Assembly: GCF_014679505.1 (NCBI RefSeq)
Contig: NZ_CP061474.1
Coordinates: forward strand, 2,920,001 to 2,984,000
DNA from: Geobacillus sp. 46C-IIa
GTDB taxonomy: Bacteria > Bacillota > Bacilli > Bacillales > Anoxybacillaceae
DNA length: 64,000 nt
Direction: 5' to 3'
Both the position numbers and the translations under genes were made by a program. Position 1 is the stretch's first letter; the number at the start of each line of letters is the position of its first letter. This document shows, one piece after another, positions 36,670 through 45,118 of this stretch. Under the pieces are notes generated by a model that was not told the DNA's origin, ran no database searches, and was given only the letters and a program-made list of their open reading frames with translations.

Positions 36670-39285
36670 CTACATGGATAAGGCGCGAGTGCTCTCCCAT
36701 CTCACCCACGCCCCGCTATGTGGATCGATGGAGGCAAGGCGGAGCCAACCGTTTTCAACTTTTTGGCGAAATTCGCCGTTTTCGTTGAGCAACCGTTCGA
36801 TATAATAAGACGGCGCCTCAATAATGACGAGCAGGCGGAGCGGAGAATGGAACAGCTCGCGGTCAGATGCCGCAACCGACTGCCACGGCAAGCCGGTCAG
36901 CAGGTCGCTTCCGTTCCCTTGCATGACGCCGATGCCGCCTGTAACCGTCTGGGTCGTTTTATCGCCGCTTCCGTAGTAGTGCGGTGCGACAGTTGACGCG
37001 TAATATTGCAAGTTGATCCACTGACCGACGGTCGCCGGCCCGGCGATAATGCCTGCCAACGCTTCACCGGTCGGATCCTCGCGCCAATCGTAGCTATGCA
37101 AAAACACTCTTCCGTCCAAATGGACACCTTTTGTTAATGCCCTCCGGCCAATGAAAAAAGAGGTGTTTCCGGCTAATCCCCATTCCGGACGAACTTCGCT
37201 CCAGTCAACCGCGCGGCGCTGCGCTTCTGCCACCGGGTCGAGCGGCATGCCGCCAACATGCGGCAGCTTCGCCATCCGCTCAGCATTCGCATGACGGCTC
37301 ACACCGTCAAGGACCTGCTTGAGTTGGTCAAACGACCGCTGAGCCGCTTCTGATAACGGCGGCACATCCAACCAGCGCAGTTCGTCAACGGTCGTGATAT
37401 GTTCCGCAGCGACAAACACCGTCTCCTCCGGAATAACCATTCCCTCTTTTGCCAGCTCGGCTCGCACGCTAGGCAAATTCGCCAATGCGGCAAACACGCG
37501 GGCGTTAAATGCTCCGGCGGCGCCGCCGCACGCTCCGCAGTCAAGCGCCGAGGCGTACGGGTTGTTTGCCGTTTCGCTTTCGTGGCCGCAAACGACGACA
37601 AGGGGGGCAAACGAGGACGTCAGGCCGATGTTGACAAGCAGTTGCTTAACATATTGGACTTGCTCCTCTTTTGTCAAACCGACCGGCAGTCCGGCCGCTT
37701 CGTCCTCGCTATGGCGATGGAGCGACAACATCGTTTTTCGTTTTTGTTCCGTCGTCGTTTCAGCGCGGCGAATAACCCGCCCGGCCCAAGCTGGCGCTGC
37801 GCTCCGAGCGAGCGTATGCAAGCCGAGCCATGGCCCGCTCATTTCCGGAAGCAATAAGCCGGCCAATATGTGCTGCTTAATTTTTTTAAACGTTTCACCG
37901 ACAAAGCGAAGCGCATCGCGCCGGCGGCGATAGGGTTTGGCTTCCTCTTGATCCGCCGTTTCGCGAATTTCATGCTGGGGCGCGACGATCGCCGGGCACG
38001 ATGGGTGGGCATTATCGCTGTCAAGCGCGCGCGTTTGAATCGGCAAGCCGAAAAATCCCGCGCATCCGTATGTTTCAAACGGCCCAGCTGCTTCCAAATG
38101 ACGGCGAAACGGCTCGGAACGAACGTCAATACAAAACAACAGCTGAGCTGCGGCCCGCTCCGGTTCGCTCACCGGAAGGCGCGTGGACACCGCCTCTTTC
38201 AGCCTTGCTTCATACGTATCTTCCCACGCCTCAAGCCAAAGGTGACGGCGGTCAATCCGCCAAAAGCGATCCGCAAAAGCCAGACGGGCTTGTTGTTCGT
38301 CCGGCCGCAAGCGCCGCCAGTCTTCCGGCGCCATTCCGGCCCAATGAAACCAAGCGGCCAACAACGGAAGAACATCGTTCCGATCTCCGTTTTCTTCCTC
38401 GCCTAACGGCAAATGCGGGGCGGCAAGCGCCCACTCGAGTGAGAGCCGGACAGCTAAATAACCGATCAATCCGTCCACCTCATCGCCTGCTTGACGCGAT
38501 CGCCACACTGCCATGCCGGCCCAGCCAGGCAGCGCCAACAAATGCGCTTCCAAATACGCCACTGCGTCTTCGTCCTGCACCCCCAGTTTTTCAAGCGCCT
38601 GGCGCAGCGCCTCATTTTGATCGTGCGGCCAATCGAAAAGCCGCTTCCGTTCCTCTTTCGAAAGCGCTGGGTCCGCGGCGGCAAGCTGGCGCCATGCCTG
38701 ATAAAAACCGCGCTCACGATGCGGAAGCGTCCATGACGCCCCGCTTTCATCATAAAACAGCTTGCACCACTTGATCATCTGTTGATCAAGCCGTTCGGTG
38801 ATGTTGCCCAACCGTGCGCTGATCGGCCGGACAGCCGTCAGACGCAGCTGCGTCGCCTCCGCCAACGGTGCCAGCTCCGCGAGACCAAACGCTTCCTCCG
38901 GCACCGTGTCGTTCCAAAGGAGGGCGCGGCAAAGCCGTTCCGCTTCGTGGCGCGGCGCTGGGAGCGGCTGTTTGTCAAGCCAGCGCTGCAGCCGTCGCTC
39001 AACGAACGCAAGATCGATCTCTCCTTTGGCCAATGCTGTATGGAACACGGTCATCGGCGGATACAAGTCGATCCCATACACTTGTTCCAATCGATCGGCT
39101 GCATCGGCAAACAGCGACCCTTCGATCCCCATCCACGGATGGCGGGCGATAAATGCCGAAATCGGCCAAAGCGGGGCAATCGCCTTTGCCGCCTCCTTGA
39201 CCATGTCAGCGAGCGAACGGTCTTGCACGTGATCCCTCTTTAATACTCCAACCGTTCGCTCAAGCGGCATCGCACTTTTATTCAT
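36670..39285 (-). CDS. dabA: DabA, catalytic subunit of the inorganic-carbon uptake complex (UPF0753/DUF2309)
   Basis: 871 residues. DabA is a beta-carbonic-anhydrase-like zinc protein that works with DabB to trap CO2 as bicarbonate using the proton gradient. The zinc and catalytic residues are visible: Cys and Asp in LLFCIDVRSEPFRRHLE (about residue 380), His in VVCGHESETANNP and Cys in SALDCGACGG (about 565-580). It is mostly soluble and sits on the membrane-bound partner. Its start overlaps the end of dabB by 8 bases. In Staphylococcus the same protein is MpsB; in B. subtilis it is YbcC. Confidence 0.94.
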   Translation of the reverse strand: MNKSAMPLERTVGVLKRDHVQDRSLADMVKEAAKAIAPLWPISAFIARHPWMGIEGSLFADAADRLEQVYGIDLYPPMTVFHTALAKGEIDLAFVERRLQRWLDKQPLPAPRHEAERLCRALLWNDTVPEEAFGLAELAPLAEATQLRLTAVRPISARLGNITERLDQQMIKWCKLFYDESGASWTLPHRERGFYQAWRQLAAADPALSKEERKRLFDWPHDQNEALRQALEKLGVQDEDAVAYLEAHLLALPGWAGMAVWRSRQAGDEVDGLIGYLAVRLSLEWALAAPHLPLGEEENGDRNDVLPLLAAWFHWAGMAPEDWRRLRPDEQQARLAFADRFWRIDRRHLWLEAWEDTYEARLKEAVSTRLPVSEPERAAAQLLFCIDVRSEPFRRHLEAAGPFETYGCAGFFGLPIQTRALDSDNAHPSCPAIVAPQHEIRETADQEEAKPYRRRRDALRFVGETFKKIKQHILAGLLLPEMSGPWLGLHTLARSAAPAWAGRVIRRAETTTEQKRKTMLSLHRHSEDEAAGLPVGLTKEEQVQYVKQLLVNIGLTSSFAPLVVVCGHESETANNPYASALDCGACGGAAGAFNARVFAALANLPSVRAELAKEGMVIPEETVFVAAEHITTVDELRWLDVPPLSEAAQRSFDQLKQVLDGVSRHANAERMAKLPHVGGMPLDPVAEAQRRAVDWSEVRPEWGLAGNTSFFIGRRALTKGVHLDGRVFLHSYDWREDPTGEALAGIIAGPATVGQWINLQYYASTVAPHYYGSGDKTTQTVTGGIGVMQGNGSDLLTGLPWQSVAASDRELFHSPLRLLVIIEAPSYYIERLLNENGEFRQKVENGWLRLASIDPHSGAWVRWESTRALSM

Positions 39286-40780
39286 GAGCCATTCCCTCCT
39301 TCATATAGGATGCCAAGTAATGCGGATGCGTCTCCATTGCCGCTAGGCGCGGTTCTCCAAGGTGAACAAGCCGCATATACAAACGAATGGCGAGCGCTGA
39401 CGTGCGCTCGTTCGCAATCCAAGAGACAGCGAGCGCCGCCGCAGCGAATAACATGCCTGCCATCCATTCGAACAGAGCAGTCGGAATGAACACGGATGCT
39501 CCTCCTTCACCGAAGAGCGCCATAAACTCATGGCGCACCGTTTCCGAAACGAGCGCCAAGGCGGCGACAACAGCGAAACCAAGCCAACGGCCTTCGCGAA
39601 AGTCGGCAAGCCGTCCCCAGGCGACCGCCGCCGAAGCGCCAAGCAGGAGCGCACTTAACAAGCGAGCCGGTTCACCGGGAGCTGCGAACCAAAAGGCTGC
39701 CCCAAGCAGTGCGCCAACGATCATACTGCCCCGCCATGAACCTCCCGCTTTTCGATACCCCGCCCGGCCCACTCGCGGGACGACCGAACCGGACTGCAGA
39801 AAAAGCGTCGCTTTAAACAACCCGTGCAACACTAAATGCACAACCGCCGCCCCATAAGCGCCAAGGGCGCATTGCACAAGCATGACGCCCATTTGCGCCA
39901 TCGTTGACGCGACAAGCTGGCGTTTATAGTCAACATGCACTAAGCTGATCCCTGTTCCGATCAAAATCGAGAAAAAGGCGATCATAAACAGTGCCGCATG
40001 CGCCTCCGTCCCACTAAAGAGCGGAGAAAAACGCCAAAGCAACAGCCCCCCGGCATTGACGAGCCCGGCATGCATGACCGCCGACACCGGTGTCGGTGTC
40101 ACTGCCGATTCCATCAGCCAGCGGTGAAACGGCCATTGTCCAGCCGGGATGATCGCCGCCAAAATGAGCAGCCCGTTCATCGCTGCCTTCTCCCAGGCAC
40201 CTAGACGTGCAAGGTGCTCCACTGACAACGCCGAAGCAAGCCGCCATTCGCCGGTCGCCGCCCCAAGCCAAACAACTACAACGGCGACAGCCAGCCAACT
40301 GACGCCAAATACCGCCGCCATCTGCCGGGCGACGAACCGAGCGGGCCCCCACTCTTTTTTCAACCCGGTTAATGCCACAAGGCCGATTAACGGCAACCCC
40401 CAGCATATGGCTGTTAAGCGCAAGTCACCACCCGCCCATGTGAGTGAAGCGGCAAATGCAGTCCAAGTCAACAGCGAAAAATAAAGCCGATACGCACGAT
40501 CACCATGCAAATAACGGATCGCAAACCGTTGAATCGCCCAGCTAAGGAGCGAAATATAGACGCCAGCCAGCCAGGTGACTGTATCAAATCGCCATATCCC
40601 GACTTCCACTGCACCGGCGCCGATCCATCCCGACAGCGCTGCCGCTCCCGGCAGAAGCAACAGCCAGACGTGTACGTGCACATACCGCTCCGGCACGCGC
40701 GGGAATAGCCATAGGATCGCGCTGGCAAACACAATCGCCACCGCTGCCAGCCAGCCCCATACGAACCATTCAAGCTCCAT
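39278..40780 (-). CDS. dabB: DabB, NuoL-like proton channel subunit of the inorganic-carbon transporter
   Basis: 500 residues with about 13-14 hydrophobic segments. It belongs to the Mrp/NuoL antiporter-like family, with the lysine and histidine-rich core GQWPFHRWLMESAVTPTPVSAVMHAGLVNAGGLL (quoted region, about residues 215-250) and VDYKRQLVASTMAQMGVMLVQC. It supplies protons to drive DabA. ATG 40780 (MELEWFVWG) is 8 bases after GGAGG; the ATG two codons earlier is too close. Equivalent to MpsA of Staphylococcus. A structured leader with a terminator precedes it. Confidence 0.93.
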   Translation of the reverse strand: MELEWFVWGWLAAVAIVFASAILWLFPRVPERYVHVHVWLLLLPGAAALSGWIGAGAVEVGIWRFDTVTWLAGVYISLLSWAIQRFAIRYLHGDRAYRLYFSLLTWTAFAASLTWAGGDLRLTAICWGLPLIGLVALTGLKKEWGPARFVARQMAAVFGVSWLAVAVVVVWLGAATGEWRLASALSVEHLARLGAWEKAAMNGLLILAAIIPAGQWPFHRWLMESAVTPTPVSAVMHAGLVNAGGLLLWRFSPLFSGTEAHAALFMIAFFSILIGTGISLVHVDYKRQLVASTMAQMGVMLVQCALGAYGAAVVHLVLHGLFKATLFLQSGSVVPRVGRAGYRKAGGSWRGSMIVGALLGAAFWFAAPGEPARLLSALLLGASAAVAWGRLADFREGRWLGFAVVAALALVSETVRHEFMALFGEGGASVFIPTALFEWMAGMLFAAAALAVSWIANERTSALAIRLYMRLVHLGEPRLAAMETHPHYLASYMKEGMAHE

Positions 40781-40826
40781 AAACATCTCCTCCCCTCATC
40801 CGCTTGCTCTTTTTCGGGAGAAAAAG

Positions 40827-40904
40827 AAAAAACCGGCTATGTCAATCAAGCAAGGCGGCCGAAAAAAGCCGTTCCATTGCCTATCGATTGCCCATAGCCG
40901 GTTT
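40827..40904 (-). terminator. Attenuator terminator in the dabB leader
   Basis: On the minus strand, AAACCGGCTATG (40904-40893) pairs with CATAGCCGGTTT (40841-40830) followed by TTTC. The 5' arm shares AAACCGGC with the 3' end of the second tandem hairpin, so both cannot form together. Confidence 0.75.
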
Positions 40905-41025
40905 ACCTTCAACCAATCACTAGTGGACTGTTTGAAGATCTCCCGTCGCTCGTTGTGCAATAGACGCCGGTCGGTTTCCCTTCAACGAACCTAAACGGAT
41001 GTAGGTTTTTTGAAGGGCTCCCGAC
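40897..41025 (-). promoter_or_regulatory. Tandem hairpin leader of dabB (two copies of one architecture)
   Basis: Read on the minus strand, copy A (41025-40970) is GTCGG-GAG-CCCTTCAA ... TTGAAGGG-AAA-CCGAC, with an inner AACCTA/TAGGTT stem. Copy B (40947-40897) is GACGG-GAG-ATCTTCAA ... TTGAAGGT-AAA-CCGGC, with an inner CAGTC/GATTG stem. Both keep an 8-bp stem and the same GAG/AAA internal loop above an outer stem. The loops and stem bases differ but pairing is kept, which argues for RNA structure. A terminator follows. The class is unrecognised. Confidence 0.65.
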
Positions 41026-41045
41026 GATAACGTCCTCTTTATTTA

Positions 41046-41084
41046 TTGTATACTTACTATACAAAAGTTGTTTCAATTATACAA
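41046..41084. promoter_or_regulatory. dabB promoter with TTGTATA half-sites
   Basis: TTGTATACTTACTATACAA (41046-41064) is an inverted repeat of TTGTATA, and a third half-site TATACAA lies at 41078-41084, exactly 20 bases from the second. On the minus strand, TTGAAA (41076-41071) and TATACA (41052-41047) with an 18-base spacer form a promoter that these sites would cover. Confidence 0.5.
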
Positions 41085-41113
41085 CAGTTTCGCCAGCCTG
41101 TCATCTGAAAAAT

Positions 41114-41482
41114 TTATTTCGCCAGCTGTTTTTCCAAATCGTTGAACAGTTTAAAGACGATAATCCGCTCGCCTGTCCGAGTGCTTAAATCGGTATGAAA
41201 GCTTTTCACCTGTTCACCGGTAATTTCCAAAATCATCTCTTTTAAGTCATCGACCCCTGATTCGACCAAACTCGTTCGCGACCGCTTCACGGCGAGCATC
41301 CCTTCCTTTGACTCACAAAGAGTGTATTCGGCAGGCGTCAAAATGCCATGCAAGGAAACGATAATCATATCGCGTAAAATATCGGTTTTGACAGACACCG
41401 AGCCGCGGCCGAGAAAATCTTTTTCCCATTTTGTTAATGCCTTGCTGATTTCGGATTCGATCCAGCCTTTGGATTTGTTCAT
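41114..41482 (-). CDS. mpsC: MpsC-family (DUF2294) protein of the dab locus
   Basis: 122 residues (MNKSKGWIESEISKALTKWE). The family core is VSVKTDILRDMIIVSLHGILTPAEYTLCESKEGMLAVKRSRTSLVE, and the C-terminus is DLSTRTGERIIVFKLFNDLE. In Staphylococcus mpsABC the third gene encodes this family, and B. subtilis YbcI near ybcC is similar. Here it is upstream of dabB on the same strand but separated by 330 bases that hold a separate promoter and leader. The function is unknown. It is clearly homologous to the protein at 21007-21354. Confidence 0.85.
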   Translation of the reverse strand: MNKSKGWIESEISKALTKWEKDFLGRGSVSVKTDILRDMIIVSLHGILTPAEYTLCESKEGMLAVKRSRTSLVESGVDDLKEMILEITGEQVKSFHTDLSTRTGERIIVFKLFNDLEKQLAK

Positions 41483-41809
41483 GCCCCGATCCCCCTCTAG
41501 CCAACCGGCAGCCTTCTCGCCGCCCTCCGCCGCGTTGCACTGATAAACATAATTATAACGATAATCGGCGGATGACGCTAGAGCAAAATCGCAGGAGCGC
41601 CGTTAGAAAGCGAATTCAATCGCTTGTTTGCCGCTTCTTAGCCCCATCGCCATCGCGTTAGGGGCGGCTTGTTGTTCCGTCCATCGAAACGAAATGATCT
41701 GAATGGACTGCCTGTCTTGCTTGCACCGGCACACTGTCACCATCATCGGGAGCGATGCGCTTGTTTCCATCGATCAACGGTCACAGGCATCTTTTCACCT
41801 CCTTATGTT

Positions 41810-41876
41810 GATGATATCATGATGCCCGCTTTCATCCCACCCCTAAAGGAATGGGCTTTCTCGCTCGCGGGTCTGT
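41810..41876 (-). mobile_element. Solo left end of an IS200/IS605-type element with a truncated tnpB start
   Basis: On the minus strand from 41876, AGACCCGCGAGCGAGAAAGCCC and then TTCCTTTAGGGGTGGGATGAAAGCG match the left end of the complete element at 54426 almost base for base. It follows CTTAC, like the TTTAC target there. An AGGAGGTGAA site and ATGCC come next, as in the intact tnpB, but the reading frame stops after 15 codons. No right end is recognisable in 41560-41810, so the rest has been lost. Confidence 0.7.
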
Positions 41877-41917
41877 AAGGAAAACCAAGCCCCCTTCTCC
41901 CGCCATCGTGCTTGCCG

Positions 41918-43621
41918 CTATTGGCTGCACCGGAGCGTCCGCAGCCGATTGAGCGCCGCCGCCAGCTCGAAGCGGCGCGGGCGGGCGAACTCACCGGGAT
42001 GGCCGTTTCGGAAAGAAATCGAGCCAAGCCCATGTCGGTCCCACCGTTCCTCGAGGGCATCGAGCAATTGACGGACGGTCTTCTTGCCGTCAAGCCATCC
42101 TTTTCGCTCCATATACAATAATGCCGCAGCAATCGCTCTCGTCTGGCTGTCATCGACGAGCTGCTCAAGCGCATAAAGCAATAGATCGGTTGGGCCGTAT
42201 TGAATGACATGCCGGCCGCGCGCGGCCGCTTTCGCTTTCTTTCCTTTTTGGCTGTTTAAGCTCTCCGGCAGCGGAATGCGCTCACGAATGCGGCCAAACG
42301 ACTCTCCGCCTTCCGCTTTCCGCCCCGATGGCATCGTGGCCGCAATCTGTTTCGCTTCGCTGGTCACATCGGATGGAACATACTGTTCCATTTTGATCAC
42401 ACAATCGGCAATCTCAAAATAATCCCCTAACCCTCCGACGACCAGAACGGTGGAAATGCCGTAGTCGTGAAACAGCTGGCGGGCTTTGTCGATATACGGG
42501 GTGATCGGCTCGGCTTCTTTCGCAATGAGCGCCTGCATGCGCGCATCGCGCATGAACAAATTGGTAGCGCTCGTATCTTCGTCGATCAAAAACGCCGACG
42601 CCCCGGCTTCGATCATTTCGATCATGCTCGCGGCTTGCGAGGTGCTGCCGCTTGCGTTTTCCGTCGAAAAGCGCATCGTCTCCTTGCCGTACGGCAGCGT
42701 GCCAATAAACGGGGAAATATCAACATTGGCCACGCTGCGGCCGTCCTCAGCGCGAATTTTCACCGCCCCGCTGTCGGTGATGACAAACTCCCGGCCATCG
42801 CCGGCGATATGGTCATACACACCGTGCTCTAACGCCTGAAGCAGCGTCGATTTTCCGTGGTAGCCCCCGCCGACAATGAGCGTGATCCCCTTCCGGATGC
42901 CCATGCCTTTGATTGGTTCGGTGCGATGCGGCACCGGAATCGCCACCTCAAGCTCGGGCGGGCTTTGAAACGGCACCGCACCTTTCTTCAGCGTTTTGTC
43001 GCTCACCCCGCTTTCGCGCGGCAAGATCGCACCGTTGGCAACAAACCCCACCAATCCGCGCTCATGCAAATAGCGGCGGATGACGTGCTGTTGATCGGCC
43101 AGCTCGACCGCCGGTCGGATCTCCTCTTCGCGAAGGCCGTACACCGCCCGCTCGATCACGGCCGGAATTTGTTCGAAAAAGATGCTCTCGGCTTCCTTCG
43201 CTAAAATGCGCCTCCCGTTTGCCGGCAAGCCAACCGATAAACAAATGGTGATCGTCTCATCGGCGATTTGCACCGCCGTTCGCTCCAACACCTTCTGCCC
43301 CGGCGCGTCGATCCACACGAGCCCGCTTTTTCCCGACCCGCGCGCCCGCGCTGGCCATTGCCGCAATTCATGATGGACGCGGCGTGCCAGCACATCTTCG
43401 CAGCGGACGCGGCGCGGTTTCGTATTCGTCCACTCCGATGTCAACACCGTCTTCGTCCGCGGCAAGAGCACCCGAATTTTCGACGGTTCGGCAAACGGGT
43501 CGCCTTGCACATGGTCAATTGCAAGTGTAAACGTTGGGAACCGATACGTACCTTCGATCTCTTTATATGCCTTATAGCCTTTTTGGTCGATCGACCGCAG
43601 CCGTTGTCTCAGTGTTTCCAT
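41918..43621 (-). CDS. P-loop ATPase of the ABC-ATPase-like PF09818 family
   Basis: 567 residues from ATG 43621 (METLRQRLRSIDQKGYKAYKEIEG), after AAAGGGG. A P-loop GGGYHGKSTLLQALEHGVY lies near residue 245. A signature-like segment STSQAASMIEMIEAGASAFLIDEDTSATNLFMRDARMQALI follows, whose IDEDTSATN acts as Walker B, then VLVVGGLGDYFEIAD. There are no membrane segments. This family is annotated as predicted ABC-class ATPases of unknown role. The stop lies about 40 bases from the solo insertion-sequence end. Confidence 0.86.
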   Translation of the reverse strand: METLRQRLRSIDQKGYKAYKEIEGTYRFPTFTLAIDHVQGDPFAEPSKIRVLLPRTKTVLTSEWTNTKPRRVRCEDVLARRVHHELRQWPARARGSGKSGLVWIDAPGQKVLERTAVQIADETITICLSVGLPANGRRILAKEAESIFFEQIPAVIERAVYGLREEEIRPAVELADQQHVIRRYLHERGLVGFVANGAILPRESGVSDKTLKKGAVPFQSPPELEVAIPVPHRTEPIKGMGIRKGITLIVGGGYHGKSTLLQALEHGVYDHIAGDGREFVITDSGAVKIRAEDGRSVANVDISPFIGTLPYGKETMRFSTENASGSTSQAASMIEMIEAGASAFLIDEDTSATNLFMRDARMQALIAKEAEPITPYIDKARQLFHDYGISTVLVVGGLGDYFEIADCVIKMEQYVPSDVTSEAKQIAATMPSGRKAEGGESFGRIRERIPLPESLNSQKGKKAKAAARGRHVIQYGPTDLLLYALEQLVDDSQTRAIAAALLYMERKGWLDGKKTVRQLLDALEERWDRHGLGSISFRNGHPGEFARPRRFELAAALNRLRTLRCSQ

Positions 43622-43853
43622 CCACTCATCCCCTTTCTTGTTCCCTTTGACTCCTGCCCCTAACAAACACCTTTCACAATGGAATCCAACCTCAAGGCTG
43701 CCCAGCCATGCCTAATGGATCTTGCGTGACAACCCCCATAGCAATGTTCAGTCCTTGCCTTTGTTCTAAAACGACCTCCATGCACCATTTTGATTGTACC
43801 GCAAACCCGACGCCTTTATCCAGAACCGCCAAAAACGACGGGCCGCCTGCTGC

Positions 43854-44621
43854 TTACCGATCTTTCATCCCGGTATAAATCAAAATCGCTTCTTTGAAAA
43901 ACTCAGCCGCTCCCGGATGCACTTGGTCATAGTACGCTTGAAACCGTTCGTCCTCGACATACAGGCGCGCCAGTCCGGCATGCGCTTCCTTCGAATAATG
44001 GTCCCACCAGAAGGCGAGCCACTGACGGTGCAAATCCGCCGCCCGCTGCGCCGTCTCTCCGGCCGGGTCGCCATCTTGCATCGCTTCTTTCAAGGCCTCA
44101 AGCACATCTTGACTGAGCCGTTCCGCCTCATCAAACTGTTCCTTCGTCATCTTCCGCAGTCTGTCGTTGGAACGATCAACCTGTTCGTCGCCATACTTGC
44201 GGCGAATTTCTTCTCCATATTTCCGTTCGTTTTCTTCAATCAGCTGCTCCTTGAACGCAGCAAACTTTTCTTTGTCGCTCATTGTGATTCCCCCTTCTTT
44301 AGCGGCAATCGTTTTTTCAACGCTCGCAATCAACGCATTCAGATGGCGCCTTTTTTCCAACAGCTGTTGGCGGTGCTCCCTTAGCGCTTCCAGTTCATCA
44401 AAGGATGGAGAATGAACGATCTGTTTGATCGTTTCCAGATCCACACTAAGTTCACGGTAAAAGAGGATTTGCTGCAAAAGATCGACTTCGCGCGGCCCGT
44501 ATAGCCGATACCCGGCTTCGCTCCATCGCGCCGGCTTCAGCAAACCAATCTCATCGTAATACCGAAGCGTCCGGCTTGTCACCCCCGCCAGTTTCGCCAG
44601 CTCATGCACTGTGTACTCCAC
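43854..44621 (-). CDS. MerR-family regulator with TipAS domain, Mta-like
   Basis: 255 residues from GTG 44621 (VEYTVHELAKLAGVTSRTLRYYDEIGLL), 8 bases after GGAGG. The MerR winged helix occupies residues 1-70, followed by a coiled coil, then a TipAS antibiotic-binding domain (about 130-255; AERLSQDVLEALKEAMQDGDPAGETAQRAADLHRQWLAFWW). B. subtilis Mta, a multidrug-transport activator, has 257 residues and the same order. A perfect-looking MerR operator sits just upstream, so autoregulation is likely. No efflux pump gene is adjacent. Confidence 0.88.
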   Translation of the reverse strand: MEYTVHELAKLAGVTSRTLRYYDEIGLLKPARWSEAGYRLYGPREVDLLQQILFYRELSVDLETIKQIVHSPSFDELEALREHRQQLLEKRRHLNALIASVEKTIAAKEGGITMSDKEKFAAFKEQLIEENERKYGEEIRRKYGDEQVDRSNDRLRKMTKEQFDEAERLSQDVLEALKEAMQDGDPAGETAQRAADLHRQWLAFWWDHYSKEAHAGLARLYVEDERFQAYYDQVHPGAAEFFKEAILIYTGMKDR

Positions 44622-44650
44622 TTCCCTCACCTCCCTATTCATGACGATAC

Positions 44651-44671
44651 ACCTTGACGCAACGTAAAGGT
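44651..44671. promoter_or_regulatory. MerR-type operator of the Mta-like gene
   Basis: ACCTTGACG-CAA-CGTAAAGGT is an inverted repeat with 8 of 9 pairs matching around a 3-base centre, of the spacing used by MerR-family activators. It lies about 30 bases upstream of the GTG start. Confidence 0.6.
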
Positions 44672-44753
44672 AAAGAGGAAAAAAGAAAAAAGGGCTCACA
44701 CCCAGCCCTCATCGAACAACCACTGTTTCATTTGTTGAAAGCGATGCCTTTCA

Positions 44754-45038
44754 TCAATTTTTCTTCGTTTTCTCGATATGCGGCATCTTCGTGATCACAA
44801 TCGGATGGTTCAAATCGACGTTAGGCAACAGCTGCGGCTCGCTAGTTGTTTCCATCGCCCCCGCTTGTTTCACATGAGGCGAAAGCGGCTGATCAACCGA
44901 ATCGCGGATGATGACATGCTGACGAAACGACGCATATGGTTCCTTTGTTTTGTCCGTCTCAGCCCATTGCGAGGGAAAGACGACAGCACATACAAACAAC
45001 ATTCCCATCGCGGCAAAGAGAAGAACATTTCGCTTCAC
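44754..45038 (-). CDS. Small membrane-anchored or secreted hypothetical protein
   Basis: 94 residues if GTG 45038 is the start (VKRNVLLFAAMGMLFVCAVVF), which follows GAGGTGG. One hydrophobic segment at residues 4-20 could be a signal peptide or anchor. The remaining 70 residues are polar and P-rich (PQLLPNVDLNHPIVITKMP). I do not recognise a family. A longer frame overlaps the end of selO. Confidence 0.5.
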   Translation of the reverse strand: MKRNVLLFAAMGMLFVCAVVFPSQWAETDKTKEPYASFRQHVIIRDSVDQPLSPHVKQAGAMETTSEPQLLPNVDLNHPIVITKMPHIEKTKKN

Positions 45039-45118
45039 TCGCACCACCTCTATCCCAATTAGACGATGCCAAAGGTAATTCGTTTCTCCGTTGCCGCTAA
45101 ACAAAAACGCCATCACCA

